A DNA stretch of 64,000 nt from an uncultured Halomicronema sp. (GTDB lineage Bacteria; Cyanobacteriota; Cyanobacteriia; Phormidesmidales; Phormidesmidaceae). The stretch lies in assembly GCA_937899725.1 (NCBI GenBank), contig CALCCA010000072.1, positions 1 through 64,000 on the forward strand. The letters are read 5' to 3'. Both the position numbers and the translations under genes were made by a program. A model generated the notes under the pieces. It did not search any database. It saw nothing but the letters and a program-made list of their open reading frames with translations, and had not been told where the DNA came from. Of this stretch, positions 54,295 to 63,954 are shown in pieces (within the stretch, counting starts at the first letter, position 1; each line of letters opens with the position of its first letter).

Positions 54295-54793
54295 AGCGTG
54301 TCGCGATCTAGAAAACGCCCTTCATTCAGTCCGGCTGCCAGTACAAATCGACTGGGAACTTTCATGAGCTGAATCGGACTTAACCTGACGGTGAGTTGCT
54401 GAAATCAACGGCTTCAGACTCTGTACCTATCTTTCCATGATTTAAGCATTGGCATGATTAGAGGCGATCGAAATCTGTACCCAGATTAGGAAATCCCTCC
54501 TTAAATCCCAATTCTCTGAAACTGGACTACAGCCCTTCCTTTCGACGCTGCTCAAGGAACGTCGGCTGAGCGGCGTCGTCAGCCCGACGGGCAGGCCAGG
54601 CCAACCCGCAGTGTCTCCGACTGGGAGAAAGCCGACTTGTCTGGGTAGCTGTCATTTGTAGAATTGGTATTAGTGGATGCGGTTATCGCTTGATAGACAT
54701 CCCTGATGAAGCGGTCATAGATGCCTGCGAGTGCTTGATGATGGCAGCCGTAATCGGTCCGGTTCGCCGCACACATCGGCAACCTCATGGTCA
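54295..54793. other. Intergenic stretch with structured repeat copy 2
   Basis: About 500 bp between convergent genes, with the second copy of the structured repeat at 54508-54672. Nothing else recognised. Confidence 0.5.
54508..54672 (+). repeat. Structured intergenic repeat, copy 2
   Basis: Partner of 47865-48030 in the same orientation. Its hairpin (54543-54552 with 54569-54578, same 16-nt loop) keeps pairing although both arms changed: T-A in copy 1 is G-C here and C-G is T-G. The smaller TCTCC/GGAGA stem is also kept. It lies between two convergent genes, as copy 1 does. Confidence 0.88.
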
Positions 54794-56662
54794 TCATGCA
54801 CTTTCGCTAGTAACTGTTCGGCGAACCGGAATTTGAATAATAAACTCGGCCCCCTCACCGAGCGAAGAACGGCAGGTTAATTGGCCGCCATGTCTCTCAG
54901 TCACAATTTGGTAGCTGACCGCTAATCCCATTCCCGTGCCTTCGCCAACAGACTTGGTGGTAAAGAACGGGTCGAACATCTTTTGCTGCACCTCTGAAGA
55001 AATGCCTGGCCCGTTATCGGCGATCGTAATCTGCACCCACTGCTCGTCAACGAGAGCAGTCTGCAGGGTAATCTGACCGAGTCTGTTCGTCGGCGCTTGT
55101 GATGTTGGCGGCGTCCTCTCGGCGCTGAGCACTTCGATCGCGTTAGTCAGAACATTCAGAAATACCTGGTTCAGCAATCCGGCATAACATTCAACCAGTG
55201 GCAGGATTGCGTAATCTCGATGAACTCGAATTTCAGGTCTATCGGCTTCCGCTTCCAGTAGATAGCCCAAAATCATCAGCGTGCTATCGAGCCCTTCGTG
55301 GATGTCAACCAGTTTGATATCAGCTTCATCAAATCGGGAAAAGCTGCGGAGCGAAAGCACAATTTCACGAATGCGATCGCTGCCAGTCTTCATAGAATCC
55401 AGCGTTTTCGGTAAGTCGTTTTGAATAAATTCTAAATCAACGTCTTCAGCTTCAGCTCGGATTTCTGTGGTGGTGATAGGACACTGAGCTTGATACATTT
55501 TCACCAAACCCAATAAAGCTTCTACATAATTCTGAACATAAGCTAAATTGCCGTGAATAAAATTGACCGGGTTGTTGATTTCATGGGCGATGCCAGCAAC
55601 AATTTTTCCCAAGCCAGACATTTTTTCACTCTGGACTATTTGCGCCTGAGTATGACGTAATTCTGCTAACGTAGATTCCAACTGCTGATTCGTAGTTTCA
55701 CGCTGAGCCAGGAGCTGATTGACAAACTTGAGATGGGTATTAAAAGTCTGAGCTAAGATACCGGTCTCATCATGACTACTCACCGGCACTTGAACATCAA
55801 AATTAGCCTGTTGAATTGACTGCTGAACAGTGTGCGTCATGGTTTGAAGAGGTCGTAATAGAACACGACTGATGAGAATCATCAACAAAACGCCAATCAT
55901 TCCAGAGATGATCGTGCTCGCTAATATAATTTGAAGCTGTGTTCTGCTGGCTTGTTGAAAAACCGCTGCCGCCTCTGCCTGTTCATCGGCTGTGGCGTTG
56001 GCCAACTCTGTCACTTTATCGATGAAACCGTTTAGATTAGTAATGAACTCGTTTTGATTTAACTCTAGTAATTTTGGTTGCAGTGAGAGTAGCTGATCCG
56101 GCGTGTATCCGAGCAGATCGGTTTGCTCAAACAGTGTATTGGCCTGTCGAATGTAGTTAGTGACAATAACCTCGTAATCTTCTAAAAGATCGGCGGCAAT
56201 TTTTGCTTCCGCCTCAGTGACTTCGTCAGATTCCTCGGCTTCATTAAATTCATCAGAGTCTTTGAACTCTTCCCAGTTTCTTTTGAATCTTTCATGGGCA
56301 ACTCTGAAATCAGATAAATCTGCTTGGCCTGCCTCAAGATTGCCTGCTTGAAAGTTTTTTAATGTTTCATCTTTGTGAACTAGAAGGGTTAACAGGCTTT
56401 CCTTCAAGCTAATAACGTTTTCTACATCCTCAATTGCTTCGGCTTGCATGTCACGAGCGGTTTGTTCAATATTCCTGCCTACGAAAAAGCCGGTCGCAAT
56501 CCCCGTGGATGATACTAAAAATGCCGAAATATATCCGGCAACAATTTTTTTGTTTAATGACCAATGACTAAAGCCAGAGAAGACGCTGGTATGAGGACGA
56601 TAAAGCGAGTGCTTTATTTCAGGCTCAATTGGAATTTGCAGGACGGTAGACTTGTTGGTCAT
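54794..56662 (-). CDS. Membrane sensor histidine kinase
   Basis: 622 residues. Two membrane helices, at about 38-60 and 243-266, flank a helical extracytoplasmic sensor domain of about 180 residues rich in Glu, Asp and Gln. A HAMP-like region and a coiled coil ([19 protein letters not shown]) follow. The H-box is [12 protein letters not shown], with an intact His, in the style of HisKA kinases with a HEINNP motif. The ATPase domain has [21 protein letters not shown], and [12 protein letters not shown]. It should autophosphorylate and signal to an unlinked regulator. No response regulator is adjacent. Stimulus unknown. It converges with the polysaccharide cluster across the structured repeat. 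Confidence 0.92.
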   Translation of the reverse strand: MTNKSTVLQIPIEPEIKHSLYRPHTSVFSGFSHWSLNKKIVAGYISAFLVSSTGIATGFFVGRNIEQTARDMQAEAIEDVENVISLKESLLTLLVHKDETLKNFQAGNLEAGQADLSDFRVAHERFKRNWEEFKDSDEFNEAEESDEVTEAEAKIAADLLEDYEVIVTNYIRQANTLFEQTDLLGYTPDQLLSLQPKLLELNQNEFITNLNGFIDKVTELANATADEQAEAAAVFQQASRTQLQIILASTIISGMIGVLLMILISRVLLRPLQTMTHTVQQSIQQANFDVQVPVSSHDETGILAQTFNTHLKFVNQLLAQRETTNQQLESTLAELRHTQAQIVQSEKMSGLGKIVAGIAHEINNPVNFIHGNLAYVQNYVEALLGLVKMYQAQCPITTTEIRAEAEDVDLEFIQNDLPKTLDSMKTGSDRIREIVLSLRSFSRFDEADIKLVDIHEGLDSTLMILGYLLEAEADRPEIRVHRDYAILPLVECYAGLLNQVFLNVLTNAIEVLSAERTPPTSQAPTNRLGQITLQTALVDEQWVQITIADNGPGISSEVQQKMFDPFFTTKSVGEGTGMGLAVSYQIVTERHGGQLTCRSSLGEGAEFIIQIPVRRTVTSESA

Positions 56663-57668
56663 AGGAAACAGAGTGGGCTCGAAGAGTGGTAGATCTTATG
56701 CCAGCGAGTGTTAACAGCGCTTGATTAAAGGGAAAAACTTTGAGCTTTTAAGTAGATTTATGACTAAGTTCAGCATTTTGTCTAAGCGGAGAATCAAGCA
56801 GCGCTAGTACGGGTGACCACTGCAATGTCGTCGGCTAATTCGAGGGCATATGAGTCATAGAATCCGTTTAGGGTTGAGCGATCGCTTGAGCCCCGAGGCC
56901 CTTATTTTCATCGGGTAAAGTCACTCGACCTCAATCAATCATGAAAGTGTTGCCAAGCCAAATCACAATTCACTTTTTTATTGAGGCAACTAATACTTAC
57001 GCTAAGTTTCCCTCAACCGTGGTTTAGCTAACCTCAAAGCTTGCTAGCTGAATCCTCTATTGGCAATGATTGCAGCGTTTGACGTTGCGACTGCCGTCAC
57101 CAGCTTGACCGTTGGGCAAATCAGATTTCGCCAAGGTCTGTTGTCTAAGCCCGCACCTTAAGGAGACTACTTTCTCAATTCGGGCAGACAACCATGGAAA
57201 GGGTCGATCACGGGTGAAGTAGTCCCAGCATCGCGATCAATTAGCCTCAAGCGGTACAGCAAGATGACGTTATCAATGTGTCTCGCCAACCAGATGATAG
57301 AGTCGCTGACCTGGTTTAACTTGCGGCTCATTTTGGTTGATACGTGCGATCACCTCTTCGAGGCGATCACTATCCGCAAATGGGGTGTCCTGTACTGTAG
57401 TGTTTAGAACATTCCCAATGTTCTAGGGTTCGGTGTAGCTTTAAACTCTAACTAAGACAGCTTGTTTTAATGCCCGGCTGTTAGCAGAGTGGGCTGGGCT
57501 GTTGGCCTGAGGCGATATCAGAATGTGATGTGCTCGTCGGGAGTCTGGGCAGGCAAAACCGCTCCGCCAATGCTCGCGGCTAGTTGACTGGATGCGGCTA
57601 GTGGTAAGACCGCTGACTCTAATCCGGTGCACCCGTTGGTCTTAACCCTTTTTTTACAAAGTTCTGCC
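56663..57668. other. Intergenic stretch with a palindromic site
   Basis: About 1 kb between divergent genes. No protein-like frame or RNA was recognised. A perfect 9-bp inverted repeat lies at 57405-57425 (listed separately). Confidence 0.5.
57405..57425. promoter_or_regulatory. Perfect 9-bp inverted repeat (possible operator)
   Basis: TAGAACATT and AATGTTCTA are separated by CCC. It lies about 245 bp ahead of the lipase gene. It does not match a regulator consensus that I can name with confidence. Confidence 0.4.
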
Positions 57669-58388
57669 ATGCTAAATCAAAAAACGGCCCTCCATTGCGC
57701 TCGCCTTAGCCAAGAAGTCTACAAAAGTTTTGCTGAGATTATTTTTGACAGCATGCCAGGGGTGGAGGCAACGCTGATTGAAAGTGATGATGGCGGCAAA
57801 ACCGATACCCAGGCGGCATTGCTTGAGCAGGCAAGCCCTAAAGCGCTGTATATCGTCTTTAGAGGGAGTGACAAAAGCACTGACTGGATCAACAATTTTC
57901 AGATGCGCAAGCAGATTTATCCCTATGGTGACGAGTCCACAACGGATGTCCGTTTCCACCAAGGGTTCATGGACGCTTATTTGGCGGTGCGCCAGCCCCT
58001 CTTAGAAACGATTAAGCAGTATCCCGATTATGCCCTCACCCTTGCTGGACACAGTTTGGGTGGTGCGATCGCGACGATTGCCGCGCTCGATCTGCAATAC
58101 AACCTTACTCAACATACCGGTCAGGCGATCGAGCTTTACACGTTTGGGGCACCGCGGGTCGGTAATCCCGCCCTGGTCAATTCCTTTCGCCAACGGGTGC
58201 CCCGGAGCTATCGCTTTGTCTACGGTTGGGACATCGTGACGCGGACGCCCCGACTGTGGCAAGGTTATGAGCATGTGTCCGAGCTGCAGCGATTGGGGTC
58301 AATGTGGTCGTGGCAGGTAGTGAGTCGACGCATCAACGACCATAAAATAACAAATTACGTCGAGGCTTTAGAAGACGCCGTCGGGTGA
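57669..58388 (+). CDS. Class 3 lipase family protein
   Basis: 239 residues from ATG 57669; the open frame extends 14 codons further but without homology. The lipase class 3 fold is clear: IVFRGSDKSTDWINNF (oxyanion-region strand), HQGFMDAYLAVRQPLLETI, the nucleophile elbow LAGHSLGGAIATIAAL, TFGAPRVGNPALVNSF, YGWDIVTRTP (catalytic Asp) and NDHKITNYV (catalytic His). No signal peptide is present, so a cytoplasmic or membrane-associated acylglycerol or galactolipid lipase is most likely. It is a single gene with long flanking intergenic regions. Confidence 0.92.
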   Translation: MLNQKTALHCARLSQEVYKSFAEIIFDSMPGVEATLIESDDGGKTDTQAALLEQASPKALYIVFRGSDKSTDWINNFQMRKQIYPYGDESTTDVRFHQGFMDAYLAVRQPLLETIKQYPDYALTLAGHSLGGAIATIAALDLQYNLTQHTGQAIELYTFGAPRVGNPALVNSFRQRVPRSYRFVYGWDIVTRTPRLWQGYEHVSELQRLGSMWSWQVVSRRINDHKITNYVEALEDAVG

Positions 58389-58726
58389 TGTCAGTTGGGG
58401 TTGAGCCCAGTTGGCCGCCTGAAGTCATCAGCACCGGGCAGTTTACTTGTAATCGCCCGATGCTGAGGTGACTCATCTAACTCGACCAGATGCGATCGCA
58501 CCAATTTGGAGACGCGTGCCGCATCACACTCAGACATTAAAGTAGCCAGTCTGTGTGCTGCACTGATTGAGACAAAGCAACTAAGATCGCAAAATACGGG
58601 TCTGCGGCACTGCCAGTCTTCCGCATCAGGCCCAGTTACGGCCCATCGCAAAACCTTCGCCACAGCAAAGCAAGCTGTTGCAAAGTCTAATAATCATGGG
58701 CCGCAGTTCGCAAGACCTAATATGAT
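58389..58726. other. Intergenic stretch, nothing convincing
   Basis: 338 bp with overlapping short open frames on both strands (for example 58391-58663 minus) that show no recognisable protein pattern. Confidence 0.35.
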
Positions 58727-59026
58727 ATGTGGACACAATTATTCGGAGTGTTTGCTGGGATGGGAATCAGTCCTGCGGTTGCCTTTACAACAATTTTGTT
58801 AGCGCTGATGGTGGGGGCCGGGGTGGTGAGTTCTTCGTGGGGCTATGCTCTAGGCCGACAAGCACTAACGGGTGTCCGTCAGCCCGATGCCCGGCCCGCC
58901 AGTAGTGCCGCTTCGAATCAGGCGTCTCCTGCCTCGGGCGATGGCTCGATGCTGCAGGATGAGCAAGAAATTATTCGCGAAGTCCAGTTGCGCATGTCAG
59001 GCGGCTCAGTTGATGGTGGCGAGTAG
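58727..59026 (+). CDS. Small single-span membrane protein
   Basis: 99 residues. Residues about 8-42 are hydrophobic (FGVFAGMGISPAVAFTTILLALMVGAGVVSS), giving one or two membrane helices, followed by WGYALGRQALTGVRQPDARP, then a disordered Ser/Ala/Pro-rich linker and an acidic C-terminus (DEQEIIREVQLRM). I recall this WGYxLGxxALxGVRQPD pattern from conserved cyanobacterial hypothetical proteins but cannot name a family. Start ATG 58727; an overlapping ATG at 58722 is in another frame. It precedes the CNNM/HlyC gene by 234 bp on the same strand. Function unknown. Confidence 0.65.
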   Translation: MWTQLFGVFAGMGISPAVAFTTILLALMVGAGVVSSSWGYALGRQALTGVRQPDARPASSAASNQASPASGDGSMLQDEQEIIREVQLRMSGGSVDGGE

Positions 59027-59260
59027 TTTCTCCGGTGGTTTTTCCTGCGGGGCTGTCCATCTCTGCTTTGGCAATGTGGCCGGGCTCGCAGCCAGGATTG
59101 CGAGGCGGGTTTACGGGCGGATGCTCGCCCCGATTGATCAGGTGAGGGCCTGGAGGCAACGGCACGGTAAGCCAACACTCACGGTTGCAGAGCTAGGCTC
59201 AGTCCGCGTCTTCTCGAGTGTTCGCGTCTTCGCTTTAAGCTCATCTTTTTCAAATCTGTA

Positions 59261-60634
59261 ATGCTTGCTCAGACGGATGTGCCGCTGCTTGTGACTGCCC
59301 CAGGTTTGACCGGGGTGGCGATCACGGTGAGGGTGTTGTCAGTCCTCGCCTTGATTGGCATCAATGCCTTCTTTGTGGCCGCTGAATTTTCAATTGTGTC
59401 GGTGCGGCGATCGCGCATTAACCAATTGGCCGCCGCCGGTGACATTCAAGCCCGCACGGTGCAAAGCTTTCAGCGCAGTCTCGATCAGCTACTGTCGACG
59501 ACGCAAATTGGCATCACGCTGTCTAGTCTGGCCCTCGGGTGGATTGGCGAATCTACCATTGCCACAGTTTGGCTGCAGCTATTAAATCAGTTGGCGATCG
59601 CCGTGCCTTACGTTGGCGCGATCGCCCATTCCATCGCGATTCCCCTCGCCTTTTTTCTGATTGCCTATTTGCAAATCGTGTTGGGTGAGCTCACTCCAAA
59701 GGCCGTGGCAATGCTCTATCCAGAACGGCTAGCGCGGTTATTTGGCCCCCCGAGCCTGACCATTTCTCGACTCTTTATGCCCTTTGTGTGGGCGCTCAAT
59801 CAGTCTACCCGCTGGCTGCTGCGGCTGTTTGGCACGCAATATGCTGGTAGTCAGAGTTGGTATAGCCGCATCACGTCAGAAGAACTGCAGCTGATTATTA
59901 GCACCTCGACCGAATCTCAGGGTTTAGATGAGGAAGAACGCGAACTGCTGAACAACGTGTTTGAATTTCGCGATGTCGTGGCTGAAGACGTCATGATTCC
60001 CCGCACTCAGATCACCGCCCTGCCTCGCACGGCCACGCTGCAGCAAGCCTTAGACACGATTGCGGAAACCGGCCACTCGCAGTTTCCGGTGGTGGGGGAG
60101 TCGTTAGACGATGTGTCGGGTATTTTGTCGCTCAAAGATTTGATTGGCCCGCTGGCCCGACACGAAGTGACTGCTGATAGCGATATCGACGACTGGATTC
60201 GCCCGGCTCGCTTTGTGCCGGAGTACACGCAGTTGCGCGATCTGCTGCAGATTATGCAAAAGTCGGGCAAGTCAATGGTGATGGTAGTCGACGAATTCGG
60301 GGGGACAGCCGGACTCGTGACGCTGGCCGACATCACGGGCGAAATTATTGGTGACAGCAGCGAACCAGAAGAAGATGTCGAGGTGCTGGTTAGTATGCTG
60401 GATGACCAGTCTTATCGTGTGCGGGCACAAACCTATATCGAAGAAATCAATGAGTTGTTAGAGGTTGACCTACCAGTGGAAGAGGATTATCAAACCCTGG
60501 CGGGCTTTCTTATTCATCGGCTGCAAAAGATTCCGATTATTGGCGATCGCGTCTCCTACAACGGGTTTGAATGGACAGTCACCGAGGTGGATGGCCCCAA
60601 AGTCATCGAGGTTTTGGCCAAACGATTGACCTAA
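59261..60634 (+). CDS. CNNM/HlyC-CorC family membrane protein
   Basis: 457 residues. An N-terminal DUF21/CNNM membrane domain (about 20-200, four helices, with NAFFVAAEFSIVSVRRSRI) is followed by a pair of CBS domains (about 215-345: EDVMIPRTQITALP and MVMVVDEFGGTAGLVTLAD) and a C-terminal CorC_HlyC domain (LVSMLDDQSYRVRAQTYIEEIN). The family is called hemolysin-like, but its members are Mg2+/Co2+ or Na+-linked transporters. It starts at ATG 59261. The MscS-type gene follows after about 90 bp on the same strand, suggesting a common membrane-ion role (inference). Confidence 0.93.
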   Translation: MLAQTDVPLLVTAPGLTGVAITVRVLSVLALIGINAFFVAAEFSIVSVRRSRINQLAAAGDIQARTVQSFQRSLDQLLSTTQIGITLSSLALGWIGESTIATVWLQLLNQLAIAVPYVGAIAHSIAIPLAFFLIAYLQIVLGELTPKAVAMLYPERLARLFGPPSLTISRLFMPFVWALNQSTRWLLRLFGTQYAGSQSWYSRITSEELQLIISTSTESQGLDEEERELLNNVFEFRDVVAEDVMIPRTQITALPRTATLQQALDTIAETGHSQFPVVGESLDDVSGILSLKDLIGPLARHEVTADSDIDDWIRPARFVPEYTQLRDLLQIMQKSGKSMVMVVDEFGGTAGLVTLADITGEIIGDSSEPEEDVEVLVSMLDDQSYRVRAQTYIEEINELLEVDLPVEEDYQTLAGFLIHRLQKIPIIGDRVSYNGFEWTVTEVDGPKVIEVLAKRLT

Positions 60635-60727
60635 GCCATGCGGCTCGATGCCAGACCACAATCAGCGCTAGAACCGCCCTGCACCGCAATCTGTGATTGA
60701 AGTATTTGCTCATTGGCGCAAGAACTC

Positions 60728-62566
60728 ATGCGATTGAAAGCCTGCTCAGTATCGACATTTGGTTATCGCAATCGGTGGATCGCTTGGGGTGTAGCCTTTT
60801 TGCTAGCGCTCAGTGTCACCCTCTGGGTGGGACAACCCAGTTCCGCCCAGTTTCTCTTGCCAGACGGCTTGGGGCCAGAAGAACCTGCGGGGCCGCCGCC
60901 GGGCATTACCCGCTATGGGAATTTAGAAGCCGTGACGGTGCAATCGCCTCTAAGTACCCACACCTTATTCACCATTGCCGCACCGACCGTCTACGATCGC
61001 ACCCCTGCCGCCATTGGCGATCAGCAACCGGTTGAGCAGCGCGCCCAAGAAATTCGCGCCAAGCTCTTGCTCTTGCTCAGTCGTCCGATGGATCCAGAGA
61101 CCATGACGTTTGAAGTCTCGCAGCTCAACAACGTCACCGTGGTTGGCGTGAGAGATGCGCAATATCCTCGGCCCTTAGTTTTAGTGTCTGTGACTCGGTT
61201 GGACGCAGACTTTAACGGTCAACCGATTGATCAACTGGCGACCAGCTGGCGCAACACCCTAGAGCAAGAACTTCGCCAGGGGTTGCAAAAGCTGCCCCGC
61301 GATCAACGGCGAGTGTTGCAGATCGTGAGTGGGCTACTACTACTGACGCTACTCCTCGCCGGTTTAAAGTACGGCTTATATCAACGTCAAAAACAGCTGC
61401 GGCAGCAAAAGCGGGCCATTAGCACGACCGCCTCTGCAGCGATATCTGACCCCGATCATCCAGAAGGGTCGGCCACTGCTGCCCCTGACCAGATGACGCA
61501 AGCTCGAGCCACCTTTTTACAAGCGTTGCAGCAGGTGTTTAGCCTCGATCGGCAATTGGCAGCGCTCGATCTAGGGCAATGGCTGATGTTTTGGCTATTG
61601 GTTTTGGCCTGGTTTGGTGGCATTGCTTGGATTTATTGGGTTTCCCCCTATCTACTAGATCAAGAATTCCGTTTCCTCCGAGGTTTGCCCAACTTGTTCC
61701 TCGTGTGGTTTTTAGCTGGGTTGGCCATTCGTCTCAGTCGGCGGCTCATCGATCGGTTCACCACTAGCTGGGAAGGGCCTGATCTCGCCGATTTTGTGCA
61801 TTTGGGCGATGCGCAAAGGGGGCAACTGCGGGCCTCGACGATTTCTCAAGCCGCCAAGGGATTAGCCACCGTGGTCATTCTGATCGTGGCGATTTTGTCG
61901 GCCCTGCGATCGCTCGGTGTACCTACCGCCTCGACGGTGGCGATCGGCAGCTTGGCCGGTTTGGCGATTACCTTTGGCTCGCAAAACCTGGTCAAAGATT
62001 TGGTCAATGGCTTCTTGATTTTGTCGGAAGATCAATACGCGATCGGCGACGTGATTGACGTGGGCACGGCGGCTGGCCTGGTGGAAAATCTCAACCTGCG
62101 GGTCACCCAACTGCGCAGCGCTGCTGGTGATTTAGTGACGATTCCCAACTCTGGCATTACCCAGGTCAAAAACCTGACTCGCAGCTGGTCGCGGGTTAAT
62201 TTCAGCATTGATGTGGCCTATCAAACCGACCCCAAAGCCGCACTAGCGGTGATGCAAACCGTGGCCCAGGCTCTCTACGACGATCCCGAATGGCACGACC
62301 AAATCGTCTCTGAACCCAGCGTTTTAGGGGTCGACAGCGTCTCGCACAGCGGCCTGACCCTCACCACCTGGATTCAAACTGAACCGGGGCAGCAGTGGGC
62401 CGTCGGGCGAGAGCTGCGCTTGCGGGTGCGCCAAGCGCTTGCGGAAAACGGGATCGAAATTGGCACCCCCCGACAAACCTTCGCGGTGGAATCAGCGTCT
62501 GGTGTAGTCAAGGGCCTGTCGCCAGATCGCGCTCAGCAGGCCCAGGCACCGGATGAGATCCGGTAG
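60728..62566 (+). CDS. MscS-family mechanosensitive channel
   Basis: 612 residues from ATG 60728 (a TTG at 60713 is also possible). It begins with a signal peptide-like segment (GVAFLLALSVTLWVGQPSSAQ) and an extracytoplasmic N-terminal domain, then several membrane helices. The pore and beta domain is canonical MscS: VPTASTVAIGSLAGLAITFGSQNLVKDLVNGFLIL and DQYAIGDVIDVGTAAGLVENLNLRVTQLR, then VTIPNSGI. It should open under membrane tension in hypo-osmotic shock. The long N-terminus is typical of large cyanobacterial MscS homologues. It follows the CNNM-type gene on the same strand. Confidence 0.93.
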   Translation: MRLKACSVSTFGYRNRWIAWGVAFLLALSVTLWVGQPSSAQFLLPDGLGPEEPAGPPPGITRYGNLEAVTVQSPLSTHTLFTIAAPTVYDRTPAAIGDQQPVEQRAQEIRAKLLLLLSRPMDPETMTFEVSQLNNVTVVGVRDAQYPRPLVLVSVTRLDADFNGQPIDQLATSWRNTLEQELRQGLQKLPRDQRRVLQIVSGLLLLTLLLAGLKYGLYQRQKQLRQQKRAISTTASAAISDPDHPEGSATAAPDQMTQARATFLQALQQVFSLDRQLAALDLGQWLMFWLLVLAWFGGIAWIYWVSPYLLDQEFRFLRGLPNLFLVWFLAGLAIRLSRRLIDRFTTSWEGPDLADFVHLGDAQRGQLRASTISQAAKGLATVVILIVAILSALRSLGVPTASTVAIGSLAGLAITFGSQNLVKDLVNGFLILSEDQYAIGDVIDVGTAAGLVENLNLRVTQLRSAAGDLVTIPNSGITQVKNLTRSWSRVNFSIDVAYQTDPKAALAVMQTVAQALYDDPEWHDQIVSEPSVLGVDSVSHSGLTLTTWIQTEPGQQWAVGRELRLRVRQALAENGIEIGTPRQTFAVESASGVVKGLSPDRAQQAQAPDEIR

Positions 62567-62724
62567 CGGTCTGCTTGACTGCGTATGGGGGATGAGGGGG
62601 GTGAATCAGCTGCGGTAAGGGGGTGGCATTGCCCCGTCCCGAGCCATCCGGAGACGCTATTTTCAAGTCACTTCCTGATCTCAAGGGGGCTCGGTCGCCC
62701 CTCTCAACCCTTTTTAAGAACACC

Positions 62725-63954
62725 ATGAAACGGATTAACTATCTTGCGATCGCGGTTTTGAGCGCGCTCCTACTGTGGGGCGTCTCAGGCCTGATGGCAG
62801 TCATCTCAGAGCCCGCCCGGGCCGATGCTCCCACCGAAATTCGCGGCGTTTGGCTGACCAATGTGGATAGCACCGTTTTGTTCTCGGATCAGGCCGTGAC
62901 GGCGACGCTGCAGCAGTTAGCCGATCGCCATTTCAATACGGTGTATCCGGCGGTGTGGAGCTGGGGCTACACTCTGTATCCCAGCCAGGTGGCGGAACAA
63001 GCAATGGGCTACCAGCAGGGACTCTATCCTGATTTAGAAGAGCAAGGCCGCAATGAAGCCTTGGAAGCCGCCCAGGGCGATCGCGACTTGCTGCTCGGGC
63101 TAGTTGCCCAGGCCCATGACCGGCACCTCAGCGTGATCCCTTGGTTTGAGTTTGGCTTTATGCTGCCGGCCAACGCGCCCTTGGCCCAGCGCCATCCCGA
63201 TTGGCTGACCCAAAAGCAAGGTGCTTTGCCTGCGGCCCGCCGCTATCAAGAGGGTCGGCATCCGCGCGTGTGGCTCAACCCATTTCATCCCGAGGTGCAG
63301 GCGTTCATTCTGGATCTGATTGCGGAGCTGATGGCCAACTATGACGTCGATGGGCTGCAGTTCGACGATCACTTCGCTTTACCCGTCGCGTTTGGCTACG
63401 ATCCTTACACAATCAACCTTTACCGGCAAGCGCATGGCGGGCAATCGCCCGCCACCAACCCCTACGATGCCGAGTGGACGCGCTGGCGAGCCGCCCAGAT
63501 CACGGATTTTATCGACTCAGTGTTTCGGGTGGTGAAGGCGAAACGTCCCAATGCCGTGCTATCGGTGGCACCCAACCCGGCTACCTTTGCCTATCGGGAG
63601 TCGCTACAAGACTGGCCGCGCTGGCGCGAGATGGGCTACATCGAAGAGCTGATTGTGCAGGTTTATCGCGATAGCGTCGATAACTTTCGGCACACCCTGC
63701 GCGATCGCACCATTCAGCAGGCGCAAGGCCATATTCCCACTGGGGTCGGCATTCTCACCGGCCTCAAAAACCAGCCCGTGCCGATTGGCCTGATTCAGCA
63801 GCAGGTGCAGGTAGCGAGAGACATGGGTTTTGCGGGCGTGTCGTTCTTCTTTTACGACACCGTGTGGACGGTCGCGAATGGGGAAACCTGGCGCGATCGA
63901 GATCGCGCCATTCAACAATTGTTTGCGCAACCAAGAGAACGCTCTCAGCTTTAA
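62725..63954 (+). CDS. Secreted glycoside hydrolase-like protein (GHL10/DUF187)
   Basis: 409 residues from ATG 62725; the preceding 34 codons of the open frame do not match. A signal peptide (MKRINYLAIAVLSALLLWGV, cleavage near ARA) shows export. TEIRGVWLTNVDSTVL opens the TIM-barrel, with FNTVYPAVWSWGYTLYPS, DGLQFDDHFALP (acidic active-site residues) and ELIVQVYRDSVDNF following. GHL10-family proteins act on cell-wall or extracellular polysaccharides; the substrate is unknown. It is a single plus-strand gene after the MscS channel with a 158-bp gap. Confidence 0.9.
   Translation: MKRINYLAIAVLSALLLWGVSGLMAVISEPARADAPTEIRGVWLTNVDSTVLFSDQAVTATLQQLADRHFNTVYPAVWSWGYTLYPSQVAEQAMGYQQGLYPDLEEQGRNEALEAAQGDRDLLLGLVAQAHDRHLSVIPWFEFGFMLPANAPLAQRHPDWLTQKQGALPAARRYQEGRHPRVWLNPFHPEVQAFILDLIAELMANYDVDGLQFDDHFALPVAFGYDPYTINLYRQAHGGQSPATNPYDAEWTRWRAAQITDFIDSVFRVVKAKRPNAVLSVAPNPATFAYRESLQDWPRWREMGYIEELIVQVYRDSVDNFRHTLRDRTIQQAQGHIPTGVGILTGLKNQPVPIGLIQQQVQVARDMGFAGVSFFFYDTVWTVANGETWRDRDRAIQQLFAQPRERSQL

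Noticed and set aside
57596-57650. tRNA-like stretch (AGTGGTAAGACCG resembling a D-arm)
   Set aside because: The anticodon arm does not pair, no T-arm GGTTCGAATCC-type sequence follows, and no acceptor stem can be drawn.
58391-58663. 90-codon minus-strand frame with GTG start downstream of the lipase gene
   Set aside because: No family and a competing frame on the other strand; could be chance.
58872-59261. 129-codon plus-strand frame overlapping the small membrane-protein gene
   Set aside because: It overlaps a better-supported gene in another frame and has no conserved motif.
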